A stretch of DNA of 64,000 bases from Betaproteobacteria bacterium (GTDB lineage: Bacteria > Pseudomonadota > Gammaproteobacteria > Burkholderiales > SG8-41), in the NCBI GenBank assembly GCA_900299145.1, contig OMIN01000111.1:1-64000 (forward strand), written 5' to 3'. The translations under genes and the position numbers were made by a program. The notes under the pieces were generated by a model, which saw only the letters and a list, made by a program, of their open reading frames with translations, had not been told where the DNA came from and did no database searches. Below are positions 10,327-19,869 of the stretch, piece after piece (the stretch's first letter is position 1; every line of letters begins with the position of its first letter).

Positions 10327-11334
10327 TCACTGCGGCTGTATTCCCGCCAGTTTGACCAGCTTCCGGGTGTGTTCGATATCATCCGCCAGATGCTTCGCCA
10401 GTTCGGCGGGCGTGCTGGAGCGCGGTTCCGAGTTGACGGCGATGAGCGCGTCGCGCAACGCGGGCGCGGCGAGTTGTTTCACCAGTGCGCCATTGAGCGC
10501 CGCGATGATGTCTTGCGGCGTGCCGGCGGGCACAAAAATGCCGTACCAGCCGGACATTTCGTAGCCGGGCAACGCGGCTTCGTCCATGGTCGGCACGTGT
10601 GGCAGCTTCGGCGCGCGGTTGGTGCCGCTGACGGCCAGCGCACGCACTTTGCCGGAGGTGATGAAGGGCAGCGCGGTGATGATCGGGCCAAAATAAAAGT
10701 CGAGTTGGCCGGAAATCAGGTCAACATACAGCCCGGCCCCCGCGCCCTTGTAAGGGATGTGCGTGGCCTCGATTTTCGCCATCGATTTCAAAAGCTCCAC
10801 GTTCAGATGCGGGCCTGCGCCGACGCCGGTTGAGCCGAAGTTGAGCTGGTTGCCTCGCTGACGCGCGAGTGCGATAAATTCTTTGACGGTTTTCGCTGGT
10901 ATCGAAGGGTGCACCACCAGCACACTGTGGGTTTTACATAGCAGCGACACCGGCGCGAAATCACGCGTCGGGTCGCCAAGCGGTTTCGCAACCATCACCA
11001 TCGATGACGCCATGCTGGCGCCGCCGAGAATCAGCGTGTAGCCGTCCGCAGCGGATTTCGAGACAAAGGCGCGCGCCACCGCGCCGCCCGAACCGCCGCG
11101 ATTGTCGACGATGAATTGCTGGCCGAAAGTCTCCGTGAGCTTCTGCGCAACAAGCCGCCCATGGGCATCGTCCGAGCCGCCGGGGGCGTTGCCGACGACT
11201 AGGCGCACGGCTTTGGCGGGGTAGGCTTGTCCTGTAGAAGCGGGCTGGGCGTGGGCGGATGCCGCCACGATCAATGAGGCCACTGCCGTTGCGGACAGAA
11301 GGGAAGTCCGCACATTGGCACGATGGTTTTTCAT
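10327..11334 (-). CDS. Bug/TTT-family substrate-binding protein
   Basis: YPAKAVRLVVGNAPGGSDDAHGRLVAQKLTETFGQQFIVDNRGG; HIPYKGAGAGLYVDLISG. Confidence 0.9.
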   Translation of the reverse strand: MKNHRANVRTSLLSATAVASLIVAASAHAQPASTGQAYPAKAVRLVVGNAPGGSDDAHGRLVAQKLTETFGQQFIVDNRGGSGGAVARAFVSKSAADGYTLILGGASMASSMVMVAKPLGDPTRDFAPVSLLCKTHSVLVVHPSIPAKTVKEFIALARQRGNQLNFGSTGVGAGPHLNVELLKSMAKIEATHIPYKGAGAGLYVDLISGQLDFYFGPIITALPFITSGKVRALAVSGTNRAPKLPHVPTMDEAALPGYEMSGWYGIFVPAGTPQDIIAALNGALVKQLAAPALRDALIAVNSEPRSSTPAELAKHLADDIEHTRKLVKLAGIQPQ

Positions 11335-11700
11335 GCTTCCTCCCTGCGGGCAATGTCACAGTTCGCCGGATGCGCCAGTGGATTGTGCTGCCGGCTTCCG
11401 CGCAGCCTATGGGCTATGCAATTGGCCATGCAATTGAATTGCGTGGGCTGCGTATGGGACGATACGAGCAGCGTGCGGGGAAGTCAAAGCGGAAATTGAG
11501 GGTGCGTGACGCGAGATTCGGCAGGAATGTTTACGGAACATTGGGGCTGGGATACATTGGAATCGGCACAGGCGGATTGTTTGCAGCGTTTGTTCCCCGG
11601 AACATGGTTAGGCGCCTGCGCGGTTATCCAGCGCGAACTGGTCTGCGGGTAACGCCGGATTTTCGGTTTGGAGAAGTAGTAGGGCGTTGAAAAATAAGTC

Positions 11701-11718
11701 AATAAAAACAAATAGTTA
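11701..11718 (+). repeat. Dispersed AT-rich 18-mer, copy 3 (aataaaaacaaatagtta)
   Basis: Sequence match to consensus. Confidence 0.85.
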
Positions 11719-11933
11719 TCGAGGAAAGACTGAGGTTGCCGCTGCTCCTTTGTGCGTTGCGCGCGTTGGGCGGCAGTCGAGGATTAGGGTGGATTTAGAG
11801 TAAGGGTGCCGAACAAGATGCGTGTTTACCCTCCGACTTTGCTGCGCGCAGCTTGCCCTGAGCGCCGACCTTTGGTTGAAGTTGAGGCAGGACTGCGGGC
11901 CAGCAATGGCTTAACCAGATCAAGGAACAAGGA

Positions 11934-13130
11934 ATGAGTCACGAGTACCCGTTTGAAGGCCTGCGCGTCGTGGACGCGAGCCAGGGCATTGTCGGCCCCA
12001 GTGCAGGCATGATGCTGGCGCGTTACGGCGCCGACGTGATCAAGGTGGAGCCGCAGGCGGGCGACTGGTCGCGCGGCATTACGGCTGGCAAGGACGGCAT
12101 GACGGCGATGGCGTTGGCGACCAACGTTGGCAAGCGCAGTATCGCGCTGGATCTCAAGCAGCGCGAAGGGGCTGATCTGCTGCACAAGCTGGCGAAGCGC
12201 GCCGATGTGTTCATCGAAAATTTTCGAACCGGCGTGATGGCGCGGCTGGGTTTTGATTACCCGAGTGTTTGCGCGTACAACCCCGGCGTGGTGTATCTGT
12301 CGGTCACCGGGTTTGGGCAGGTGGGGCCGATGCAGTCACAGCCTGCCACCGACGCGATTTTGCAGGCGTTTGCCGGCATGATGAATATCAACAAGGGCCG
12401 GCAGGATGGCCTGCCGCACCGGCTGGAATGCTGGCCGATTGATGTGTTCAGCGGGCAAATGGCGTTTCAGGCAGTGGCGATGGCGCTCTATGCGCGGCGC
12501 GATTCCGGACGTGGACGTTACATTGACGCGAGTCTGTTGCAGGGCGCCACGGCGTTGCAAACCGTGCGGCTCATCGAGCATGTGATGACAGGCGGCGCAA
12601 CGGTGGCGGGCGGGTCTTTCCCGATCGCCACGTTTCGCACCACCGATGGGCTGGTCAACGTGAGTGTGCTGAAAGATCATTTGTGGCCGCCGTTTTGCCG
12701 CATGATCGGTCGGCCGGAATGGGCGGATGAGCCTTCAATGGCGACCGGCGCGGGGCGGCGCGCGCGCGGCGAGGAAATTCTACGCGTGGCCGCCGAGGCC
12801 TTTGCCACGCAGCCATCAGAATTCTGGTGCGCGCAAATGCGCGAAGCGGGCATATTGAACGAGCGCGTGAATACCTTTGGCGATTTGTTTTCGCACAAGC
12901 AAACCGAAGACACGGGCATCTTCACGTGGTCAGAGCAGGCCGTGGCCGGGCGTGTGCCGCATCCCAATATTCCCGGCCCGCAGCCGCTGGTGGCCGACGC
13001 GCCCAGCTCACGCGTGCCGCGCATCGGCGAGCACACGCGGGACGTGCTGGGGGAACTGGGCTACGCGGTTGAGGATATCGAGCGGATGTTCGCGCAGGCG
13101 GTGGTGTTTGGGCCGGTCGCCAATACCTGA
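11934..13130 (+). CDS. CaiB/BaiF family (family III) CoA-transferase
   Basis: PFEGLRVVDASQGIVGPSAGMMLARYGADVIKVEP; ENFRTGVMARLGFDY. Confidence 0.92.
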   Translation: MSHEYPFEGLRVVDASQGIVGPSAGMMLARYGADVIKVEPQAGDWSRGITAGKDGMTAMALATNVGKRSIALDLKQREGADLLHKLAKRADVFIENFRTGVMARLGFDYPSVCAYNPGVVYLSVTGFGQVGPMQSQPATDAILQAFAGMMNINKGRQDGLPHRLECWPIDVFSGQMAFQAVAMALYARRDSGRGRYIDASLLQGATALQTVRLIEHVMTGGATVAGGSFPIATFRTTDGLVNVSVLKDHLWPPFCRMIGRPEWADEPSMATGAGRRARGEEILRVAAEAFATQPSEFWCAQMREAGILNERVNTFGDLFSHKQTEDTGIFTWSEQAVAGRVPHPNIPGPQPLVADAPSSRVPRIGEHTRDVLGELGYAVEDIERMFAQAVVFGPVANT

Positions 13131-13132
13131 CT

Positions 13133-13243
13133 CGTCATTCCAGCGAAAGCTGGAATCCAGAAAGTAAACTGATCCGCAGGATCAAGATTTCAGACGCTTT
13201 GCATCAGGTTACGCTCTGGGTTCCAGCTTTCGCTGGAACGACG
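13133..13243. repeat. REPIN/BIME-like element: two inverted REP hairpins around about 55 bp
   Basis: cgtcattccagcgaaagctggaatccaga ... tctgggttccagctttcgctggaacgacg. Confidence 0.75.
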
Positions 13244-13281
13244 ACTACGGGGCGATCCGTTTCGCTCGAATCCCACCGACG

Positions 13282-14235
13282 TTACAACCGGATATTCGCC
13301 GCCTTGATCAGCCGCGTCCAGCGGCTGACGTCGTTTTCGCTATAGCGTTTGAGTTCGGCCGGTGTCATCACCGTGGGTTCCAGGCCTTGTTCGCCAAAGC
13401 GCTTGATGATGTCCGGGTCGCGCAGCACTTTTGCGGTCTCCGTGTTCAGCCGGGTGATGATGGCCGCTGGCGTGCCCGCTGGTGCAAATATCGCGTACCA
13501 CGTCACCAGTTCGTAGCCCGGCAAAGTGTCGGCGATGGGTGGAATGTCGGGTAGCGCAGGCGAGCGCCGCGTGCCGCCGGTGCCGAGCATTTTGAGGCGC
13601 CCCGCCTGCACATGGGCGAGCACGGTGGGAATGCTGCTCCACGCCAGTTGTACGCGCCCGGCGATCAAATCCGTCATCGATGGCGCGGTGCCTTTGTAGG
13701 GCACGTGCACCATGTCTACGCCCGCCAGCGACTTGAACAACTCGCCGCCCAGATGCGGCGAGGTGCCGGTACCCACCGAGGAGAAATTCAATTGCCCCGG
13801 CTTGGCCTTGGCGACAGCGATCAATTCCTTGACCGAATTCGCGCCCACGCCGGGGTGCACCACCAGCACCTGCGGGCTCATCACCAGCATCGCCACCGGC
13901 GCGAAATCTTTCTGTGGGTCGTATGGCACTTTGGGCAGAATCAGTGGCGCGAGAAACGTGCCGCCGCCGGTGCCAAACAGCAGGTTGTACCCGTCGGGTG
14001 ACGCGCGCGCAATCAGCTCGCTGCCGATCACCGTGCCCGCACCGGGGCGGTTGTCGACCACCATCTGCTGGCCGAGCAGTTCGGTGAGCTTGGCCGACAC
14101 GGCGCGGCCGGCAAAATCCGTGGGGCCGCCCGGCGGATAAGGCACGACGAGGCGGATGGGTTTGGTGGGATAGCCTTGCGCCATCGCGAATGGCGCCGCA
14201 CCCAGCAACAGACCCAGCACACTGATGAATCGCAT
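13282..14235 (-). CDS. Bug/TTT-family substrate-binding protein
   Basis: YPTKPIRLVVPYPPGGPTDFAGRAVSAKLTELLGQQMVVDNRPGAGTVIGSE. Confidence 0.92.
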   Translation of the reverse strand: MRFISVLGLLLGAAPFAMAQGYPTKPIRLVVPYPPGGPTDFAGRAVSAKLTELLGQQMVVDNRPGAGTVIGSELIARASPDGYNLLFGTGGGTFLAPLILPKVPYDPQKDFAPVAMLVMSPQVLVVHPGVGANSVKELIAVAKAKPGQLNFSSVGTGTSPHLGGELFKSLAGVDMVHVPYKGTAPSMTDLIAGRVQLAWSSIPTVLAHVQAGRLKMLGTGGTRRSPALPDIPPIADTLPGYELVTWYAIFAPAGTPAAIITRLNTETAKVLRDPDIIKRFGEQGLEPTVMTPAELKRYSENDVSRWTRLIKAANIRL

Positions 14236-14337
14236 TTAATGGCTCCAGACGAATTTGGGCCGCGCATTTTAACCTTCAATTCATGGGGCGCGAAGGCCGG
14301 CCATGACGCGTTACAATCCGGGCAAAGCCGCAAAGCC

Positions 14338-15315
14338 ATGCTCGCCTTCATCTTCCGCCGTCTGGCCCAAAGTCTGCTCGCGCTATTCGTGATGTCCGCG
14401 CTGGTGTTTCTGGGCGTTTACGCCATCGGCAACCCGGTGGATATTCTGATCAATCCGCAGGCGGATCAGGCGGAAATCGCGCGTGTCACCGCGTCGCTGG
14501 GCCTCGATAAACCGGTGTGGGTGCAGTACTGGCACTTTCTGACGGCGGCGTTCTCGGGAGATCTGGGCAAATCGTTTGCCTCCAACGTGCCCGCGTTGCA
14601 ATTGATCCTGCAGCGCATGCCCGCCACCGTGGAGCTGGCGCTGGTGGCGATGGTCATCGCCATTGTGATTGGTTTGCCGCTGGGTTTGTGGGCGGGACTA
14701 AAGCCCGATTCTTTCGCGGCTAAATCCATTATGGCGGGTTCCATCCTTGGCTTTTCGCTGCCGACATTCTGGGTGGGGCTGATGCTGATTATGATTTTCT
14801 CGGTATGGCTGGGCGTCTTGCCCTCCACGGGGCGCGGCGCCACGGTGGAGGTGTTGGGCCTGCATTTGAGTTTTCTCACGTGGGACGGCCTGAAGCATCT
14901 GTTGATGCCGGCAACGAATCTCGCGCTGTTCAAGCTCTCGCTGCTGGTTCGCCTTACGCGCGCCGGCACGCGTGAGGCGATGGTGCAGGATTACGTGCGT
15001 TTCGCGCGCGCCAAGGGTGTGCCGGAAAATCGGGTGGTGTCGGTACACGTGCTGAAAAACATTCTCATTCCAATTGTTACCGTGGTGGGGCTGGAATTCG
15101 GTTCGCTGATTGCATTCTCCATCATCACCGAAACCGTGTTTGCCTGGCCGGGCATGGGCAAGCTGCTGATTGATTCGATCAACGTGCTTGACCGGCCGGT
15201 GATCGTGGCCTATCTGATGATTATTGTTTTCCTGTTTATCTTTATCAACCTGCTGGTGGATATTCTGTACACCGCGCTCGATCCACGCGTGCGCGTGGCG
15301 GGGGTGCGGGCATGA
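14338..15315 (+). CDS. ABC transporter permease (DppB-type)
   Basis: MLAFIFRRLAQSLLALFVMSALVF; YVRFARAKGVPENRVVSVHVLKNILIPIVTVVGLEFG; start set at ATG 14338. Confidence 0.88.
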   Translation: MLAFIFRRLAQSLLALFVMSALVFLGVYAIGNPVDILINPQADQAEIARVTASLGLDKPVWVQYWHFLTAAFSGDLGKSFASNVPALQLILQRMPATVELALVAMVIAIVIGLPLGLWAGLKPDSFAAKSIMAGSILGFSLPTFWVGLMLIMIFSVWLGVLPSTGRGATVEVLGLHLSFLTWDGLKHLLMPATNLALFKLSLLVRLTRAGTREAMVQDYVRFARAKGVPENRVVSVHVLKNILIPIVTVVGLEFGSLIAFSIITETVFAWPGMGKLLIDSINVLDRPVIVAYLMIIVFLFIFINLLVDILYTALDPRVRVAGVRA

Positions 15316-16220
15316 GCGTGCCGGTGGAGGCGACTGTGAAACCCGGCGCCGCCCGTTCGCCATTGCGCGAATTTGTGGCGAGTTACGCGCGCAGCCGCAT
15401 TGCCGTGGCGGCGCTAATTGTGCTGCTCCTGATACTGGCCGTGGCGGTGGGCGCGCCGTTGATCTCGCCGCAAAACCCGTATGATTTGAAGCAACTCGAC
15501 ATCATGGACAGCAAACTCGCGCCCGGTTCTAAAAGTGGCGCGGGCTGGATATACCTGCTCGGCAGCGACGATCAGGGCCGCGACATGCTGTCGGCGATTT
15601 TTTACGGCTTGCGCATCAGCCTGGGCGTTGGTGTGTTGTCGACAGTGGCGGCGCTGGCCATCGGCATTGTGGTCGGTTTGATCTCGGCCTACAAAGGCGG
15701 GTGGACGGACGCGGTCATCATGCGCATTGTCGATCTGCAACTGTCGTTTCCGGCGATATTAATCGCGCTGATCCTGCTCGCGGTAACGGGGCAGGGCGTC
15801 GACAAAATTGTCATCGCACTGATCACCGTGCAGTGGGCCTACTACGCGCGCACGGTGCGCGGCGCCGCGCTCGTCGAAAAGCGCAAGGAATACGTCGATG
15901 CTGCGTTGTGCCTCGGCTACAGCGCCGTGCGCATCGTGCTGCGACACATCATGCCCAACGTGCTGCCGCCGCTGATCGTGGTGGCTACGGTGCAGGTCGC
16001 ACACGCGATCGCGCTCGAAGCCACGCTATCGTTTCTAGGCTTGGGCATGCCGATCACGTCACCGTCGCTGGGGCTGCTGATTTCCAACGGCTTCACGCAT
16101 TTACTGTCGGGCAAATACTGGATCAGCTTTTTCCCCGGCATCGCGTTGCTGGTGACGATAGTCGCGATCAACCTTGTGGGCGATCAGTTGCGCGACGTGC
16201 TGAATCCGCGGCTGAAGTAA
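15312..16220 (+). CDS. ABC transporter permease (DppC-type)
   Basis: LLGSDDQGRDMLSAIFYGLRISLGVGVL; EATLSFLGLGMP; 4-nt overlap with the upstream permease. Confidence 0.9.
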   Translation: MSVPVEATVKPGAARSPLREFVASYARSRIAVAALIVLLLILAVAVGAPLISPQNPYDLKQLDIMDSKLAPGSKSGAGWIYLLGSDDQGRDMLSAIFYGLRISLGVGVLSTVAALAIGIVVGLISAYKGGWTDAVIMRIVDLQLSFPAILIALILLAVTGQGVDKIVIALITVQWAYYARTVRGAALVEKRKEYVDAALCLGYSAVRIVLRHIMPNVLPPLIVVATVQVAHAIALEATLSFLGLGMPITSPSLGLLISNGFTHLLSGKYWISFFPGIALLVTIVAINLVGDQLRDVLNPRLK

Positions 16221-16226
16221 AAACTC

Positions 16227-16244
16227 AATAAAAACAAATACTTA
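16227..16244 (+). repeat. Dispersed AT-rich 18-mer, copy 4 (aataaaaacaaatactta)
   Basis: Exact consensus, 7 bp after stop of the permease gene. Confidence 0.9.
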
Positions 16245-16333
16245 CGATTTTCCTGCAAGGGATACTACGGGGGGGCGCCGGCTGCGAGAAACTCACGCAG
16301 CCGGACGCGCTACGCGCAAAACGCGAAATTGCG

Positions 16334-16783
16334 TTACTCCTCCGGCGGCAGATAACCGCTCGGCACGATGCAAGCGCCCATACCCGCTGCCGTCACTGCG
16401 CCTTTTTGATTGGTGCCGGTGACTTCCACGGTCACGCGCGTGCCGTCGGCTTCCTTGGCGGTGGCGGTGACTTTGCCGGTGAAGGTGACGGTGTCGCCGG
16501 GCCGTACTGGGCGCAGGAAGCGCAGATCGACCATGCCGCCATTGTTATAAACGTCACTGCCAAAGTAGCGGCGCAGCATTTCCGTGGCAAAGGTCAGCGA
16601 CATGCGGCCCGAGGCCACGGTGGTTGACGTGCCCAGTGTGCCCTTGGCCGTTTCCAAGTCGGTGAATTGGCTGGGGCCTTTGGCGCCGCCGCTTTTCTCG
16701 AAGGCGTTGATCATGTCCTGCGACATGGTTTTGGCCAGCGGCGGCAATGCGTCGCCGATGGTATAAGTACGTGTTACTGCCAT
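16334..16783 (-). CDS. MaoC-like dehydratase (hot-dog fold)
   Basis: MVDLRFLRPVRPGDTVTFTGKVTATAKE; ASGRMSLTFATEMLRRYFG. Confidence 0.75.
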   Translation of the reverse strand: MAVTRTYTIGDALPPLAKTMSQDMINAFEKSGGAKGPSQFTDLETAKGTLGTSTTVASGRMSLTFATEMLRRYFGSDVYNNGGMVDLRFLRPVRPGDTVTFTGKVTATAKEADGTRVTVEVTGTNQKGAVTAAGMGACIVPSGYLPPEE

Positions 16784-17193
16784 TTTTTGCCGACCTCCGA
16801 CGGTTGCTTCAATTCATGAGTGATGACGCGGTCGAGCAGCCGCCCGTCCTCGTCGACCGATACGGCTTGCGTCACGATGTAGTTCTTGCCGCGCCGCGCG
16901 TATTTGTCCGCAATCCATGCGTGCACGGTGATTTTCTTGCCGGCGACGGGCGGGTTGTAGCAATGAAATGCGCAGCGCGCATTGACCGAGCCATTGTCGT
17001 GATACACGAGGTGATAGGGCCGCACATCCACTTTTTGCGAAATGGTGGGATAGGCGGCTTCGGGGTCCTGCACGCCCTTGCGGAATTCGTCGATCATTTC
17101 CTGCGTCAACACGTACGACAGCGTGGGCAGGCGCTCGCCGATGACGAGCGCGTCCCAGTCGAGCAGCTTGGTGTTTCCATGCGATTCAGACAT
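16774..17193 (-). CDS. MaoC/hot-dog family protein
   Basis: GERLPTLSYVLTQEMIDEFRKGV; overlaps the downstream MaoC CDS. Confidence 0.6.
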   Translation of the reverse strand: MSESHGNTKLLDWDALVIGERLPTLSYVLTQEMIDEFRKGVQDPEAAYPTISQKVDVRPYHLVYHDNGSVNARCAFHCYNPPVAGKKITVHAWIADKYARRGKNYIVTQAVSVDEDGRLLDRVITHELKQPSEVGKKWQ

Positions 17194-17269
17194 GCGGGTT
17201 TCCTTTCTTCGTTCTAATGGTTCCAGTGGTACAGGGCTCTATGTTAAATCATAAGTCCCAGCTGTTGCC

Positions 17270-18340
17270 CTAGCTGTTCAGCTTCGGCGAAATTCCCAGC
17301 AGCCGCGCCGGGTTGTCGCACAAAATCATTTCGCGTTCGCGGTGCGTCAGACCGGGGATCGATTCGACGAAATCCACCGGCTGCTTCTCCGACATGGCCT
17401 GCGGGAAATCCGTGCCGGCGACGATGCGATCCACACCCACCAGATCGATCAGATTGCGCATGACTTTCGGGTGATGCGTGATGAGATCGTAATGGAAGCG
17501 GCGCAGATAATGTTCCGCCGGCTTTTTCATGTGTTTTAACGTGGGGCTTACCTTGAAGGCCAGTTCCATGCGCCCGATCAGCCAAGGGAAGGTGCCGCCG
17601 GCGTGCGGCAAGAACACTTCCAGTTTAGGGAAGGCATCGAGCACGCCGCCGCACATCAGGCTGGTGGCGGCATAACCGGCTTCCTGTGGATTGCCCAGCG
17701 TGTTGATCATGAAGTAATCCTTCATGCGCTCCGGGCCGGTGGGGTAAAGGTTGGTGAGCGTCAGGGCCAGCCCCAAGCCTTCCACGCGCTCGTAAATCGG
17801 CCAGAATTCTTTTTCGTGCAGGTTCTTGCCGAGAATATGCTCGGCAATAAACACCGTGCGCATGCACGGGAACTTTGCCGCGCGTTCGAGCTCCCGCGCG
17901 GCGAGTTTTACATCCTGCATGGGCAGGATAATGCTGCCATAGAATTTATCCGGGTACTTATTGTGCGCGTCGACGCAGGCGTCGTTATGCGCCACGCACA
18001 GTTCCAGCCCGAAATCCGGTGGCGCCCAGTACATCAGCGGGTTGGTCATCGACAGCGCGTAGGTGTCGCACTTGCGCTTTTTCATGTCCGCGATGATGTC
18101 GTCGAGGTTGGTCATGGTCTTGCGCATGACGGAGCGCTGCGTGCAGTCGGGTACCGAGATCACCACCGGGTTGCCCTTGTCGTCCTCGCCCATGACCGCG
18201 CCATTGGTGGGGCCTTTTTTAATCATCAAGTCCACGAACGCCTGCGGATACCAGTGCATATGCGCATCTATCACGCGCGGGTAGCGGGCCGTGCCGCTGG
18301 CGGTGCCCGTTTCCGGGTGGTGAAGTTGTTCGTCGGACAA
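17270..18340 (-). CDS. Amidohydrolase family 2 (ACMSD-like metal-dependent hydrolase)
   Basis: VIDAHMHWYPQAF; LPHAGGTFPWLIGRMELA; VDRIVAGTDFPQAM; TTG start with upstream AGGAG. Confidence 0.82.
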   Translation of the reverse strand: MSDEQLHHPETGTASGTARYPRVIDAHMHWYPQAFVDLMIKKGPTNGAVMGEDDKGNPVVISVPDCTQRSVMRKTMTNLDDIIADMKKRKCDTYALSMTNPLMYWAPPDFGLELCVAHNDACVDAHNKYPDKFYGSIILPMQDVKLAARELERAAKFPCMRTVFIAEHILGKNLHEKEFWPIYERVEGLGLALTLTNLYPTGPERMKDYFMINTLGNPQEAGYAATSLMCGGVLDAFPKLEVFLPHAGGTFPWLIGRMELAFKVSPTLKHMKKPAEHYLRRFHYDLITHHPKVMRNLIDLVGVDRIVAGTDFPQAMSEKQPVDFVESIPGLTHREREMILCDNPARLLGISPKLNS

Positions 18341-18394
18341 AATGCGCTCCTGCTTCTTGCGTTAATCGGTTAGGGAAAATGGCCGTTGCGACGA

Positions 18395-19591
18395 TTACCA
18401 CATTTGCTTAATCAGATCGGTCAGCTCGGATTTGTCTTTGATCTTGCGCGCGTTCTGGTGCAGGTAAAAATCACCCATCGCGTCGTCGGCGATGCGCTCG
18501 ATGCCCTCCAGCGGAATGTTCGCATCGCGCAGACGCACCGGCATGCCGAGCTTGCGGTAAAAATCATCGATGAAATCCGGCGCGCGCGCTGCCGCTTCTT
18601 TTTCAGGTAGCCCGTTGGCGACGCCCAGTTCCCTCGCCAGCCGCGCGAGACCACTCGAGGTTTGTTCGAGATTGAAACGCATCACCCACGACGTGGTGAG
18701 CGTGCTGGCGTCACCGTGGCTGATGTGCGTATAGAGCGTGTCGAGCACGTGGCCCAGCGACGAAATCAGCCCGAAGGCTCGCCCACGCATGGCGTCGAGT
18801 GCGCGGTTGCTGAGAAACGACGCCGCCACCAGATTCATGCGTGCCGTGGTGTTGTTGGGTTCTACGCGCAGGAGTGGCAGCGCTTCCACCGACAGCCGCA
18901 TGGCGTGCAGCAAATCGGAAAGCGACAGCGGGTTGATGCGCGGCGTGGCGACCCCCGCCATGATGCCGCTCAACGCGGAGGCCGAGGTGCTCATGAAGAG
19001 TTCCACTGGCGCCGTGAGCAGGGCGTCGTCGTCCCAGATCATCGCAAATGGCCGCGTTTTCGGGTCAAACAACTCCAGCCGGTGATCACGTTCGACATCC
19101 TTCACGGCGGTGCCCGCTCGCGTCATTGCCGTGCTGGGCGTGGTCAGCACCAGAATATTGGGAATCTTCGGCGCCATCAATTTTGGGCTGACCGGCGGCT
19201 GGCCGGGCGGATATTGCGTGCAGATGTCGTGGATGTCGCCTTTTTCGGCGAGCAGGATAATGATCGCGCGCGCCGTTACCATCGCGCTGCCGCCGCCGAT
19301 GGCGATGATCAGATCCGCACCGGCTTCGCGCGCGGCGGCCGCGCCCGCCTTGACCGAAGGCAGCGGCGAAGAAGTCTCCACGCCGTCAAACACGCCGGCG
19401 AATTTGTCACCGAGTTGTGCCTGCACTTTGGCGATCAGGTCGGTTTTGGTCGCCACCGATTTGCCGCAAACGATGAACGCGCGCTTGGCGCGGGTGCGAT
19501 CGACTTCGCCGCGCAGTTCGTTGATGGCACCCTTGCCGGCATGCAGGCTTAACGGGAACGAGCGGTGTCTAAAGGGCGCGGCGGCTTCCAT
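18395..19591 (-). CDS. Iron-containing alcohol dehydrogenase / maleylacetate reductase-like
   Basis: LIIAIGGGSAMVTARAIIILLAEKG; MFxLISSLGHVLDTLYTHISHGDA-type His region; start at ATG 19591. Confidence 0.82.
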   Translation of the reverse strand: MEAAAPFRHRSFPLSLHAGKGAINELRGEVDRTRAKRAFIVCGKSVATKTDLIAKVQAQLGDKFAGVFDGVETSSPLPSVKAGAAAAREAGADLIIAIGGGSAMVTARAIIILLAEKGDIHDICTQYPPGQPPVSPKLMAPKIPNILVLTTPSTAMTRAGTAVKDVERDHRLELFDPKTRPFAMIWDDDALLTAPVELFMSTSASALSGIMAGVATPRINPLSLSDLLHAMRLSVEALPLLRVEPNNTTARMNLVAASFLSNRALDAMRGRAFGLISSLGHVLDTLYTHISHGDASTLTTSWVMRFNLEQTSSGLARLARELGVANGLPEKEAAARAPDFIDDFYRKLGMPVRLRDANIPLEGIERIADDAMGDFYLHQNARKIKDKSELTDLIKQMW

Positions 19592-19799
19592 GCGGGTCTC
19601 CTCGCGGTGCGGGTAGGCGTTTTGAAATGTGAACTTTGAAGGGGCAAATGCCAGGAACGCGCATGATACGCGGCACGGCAACGGGATGAAAGCCGGTGTC
19701 TGCGCGGTGGACATTCCCGCACAAGGCGTGAACAATCGGTTCCACCAAGATCGCCATTGTCGAGTCCCATTTCGATTGCCTATTCACTTACAAATTCGC

Positions 19800-19847
19800 G
19801 TGCAAAATTGCGTGCCCATCTTCGTGCCCATCCGCGTACCCATCCCC
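19800..19847. repeat. 12-bp degenerate tandem repeat (gtgcccatcttc/gtgcccatccgc/gtacccatcccc)
   Basis: Four 12-bp units immediately upstream of the MFS start. Confidence 0.6.
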
Positions 19848-19869
19848 GGCGCATGACCCTTCAAGCTGT

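Noticed and set aside
11259-11690. 143-aa ORF upstream of the CoA-transferase
   Set aside because: Overlaps the Bug gene 5' end antisense and has no recognisable domain or convincing RBS.
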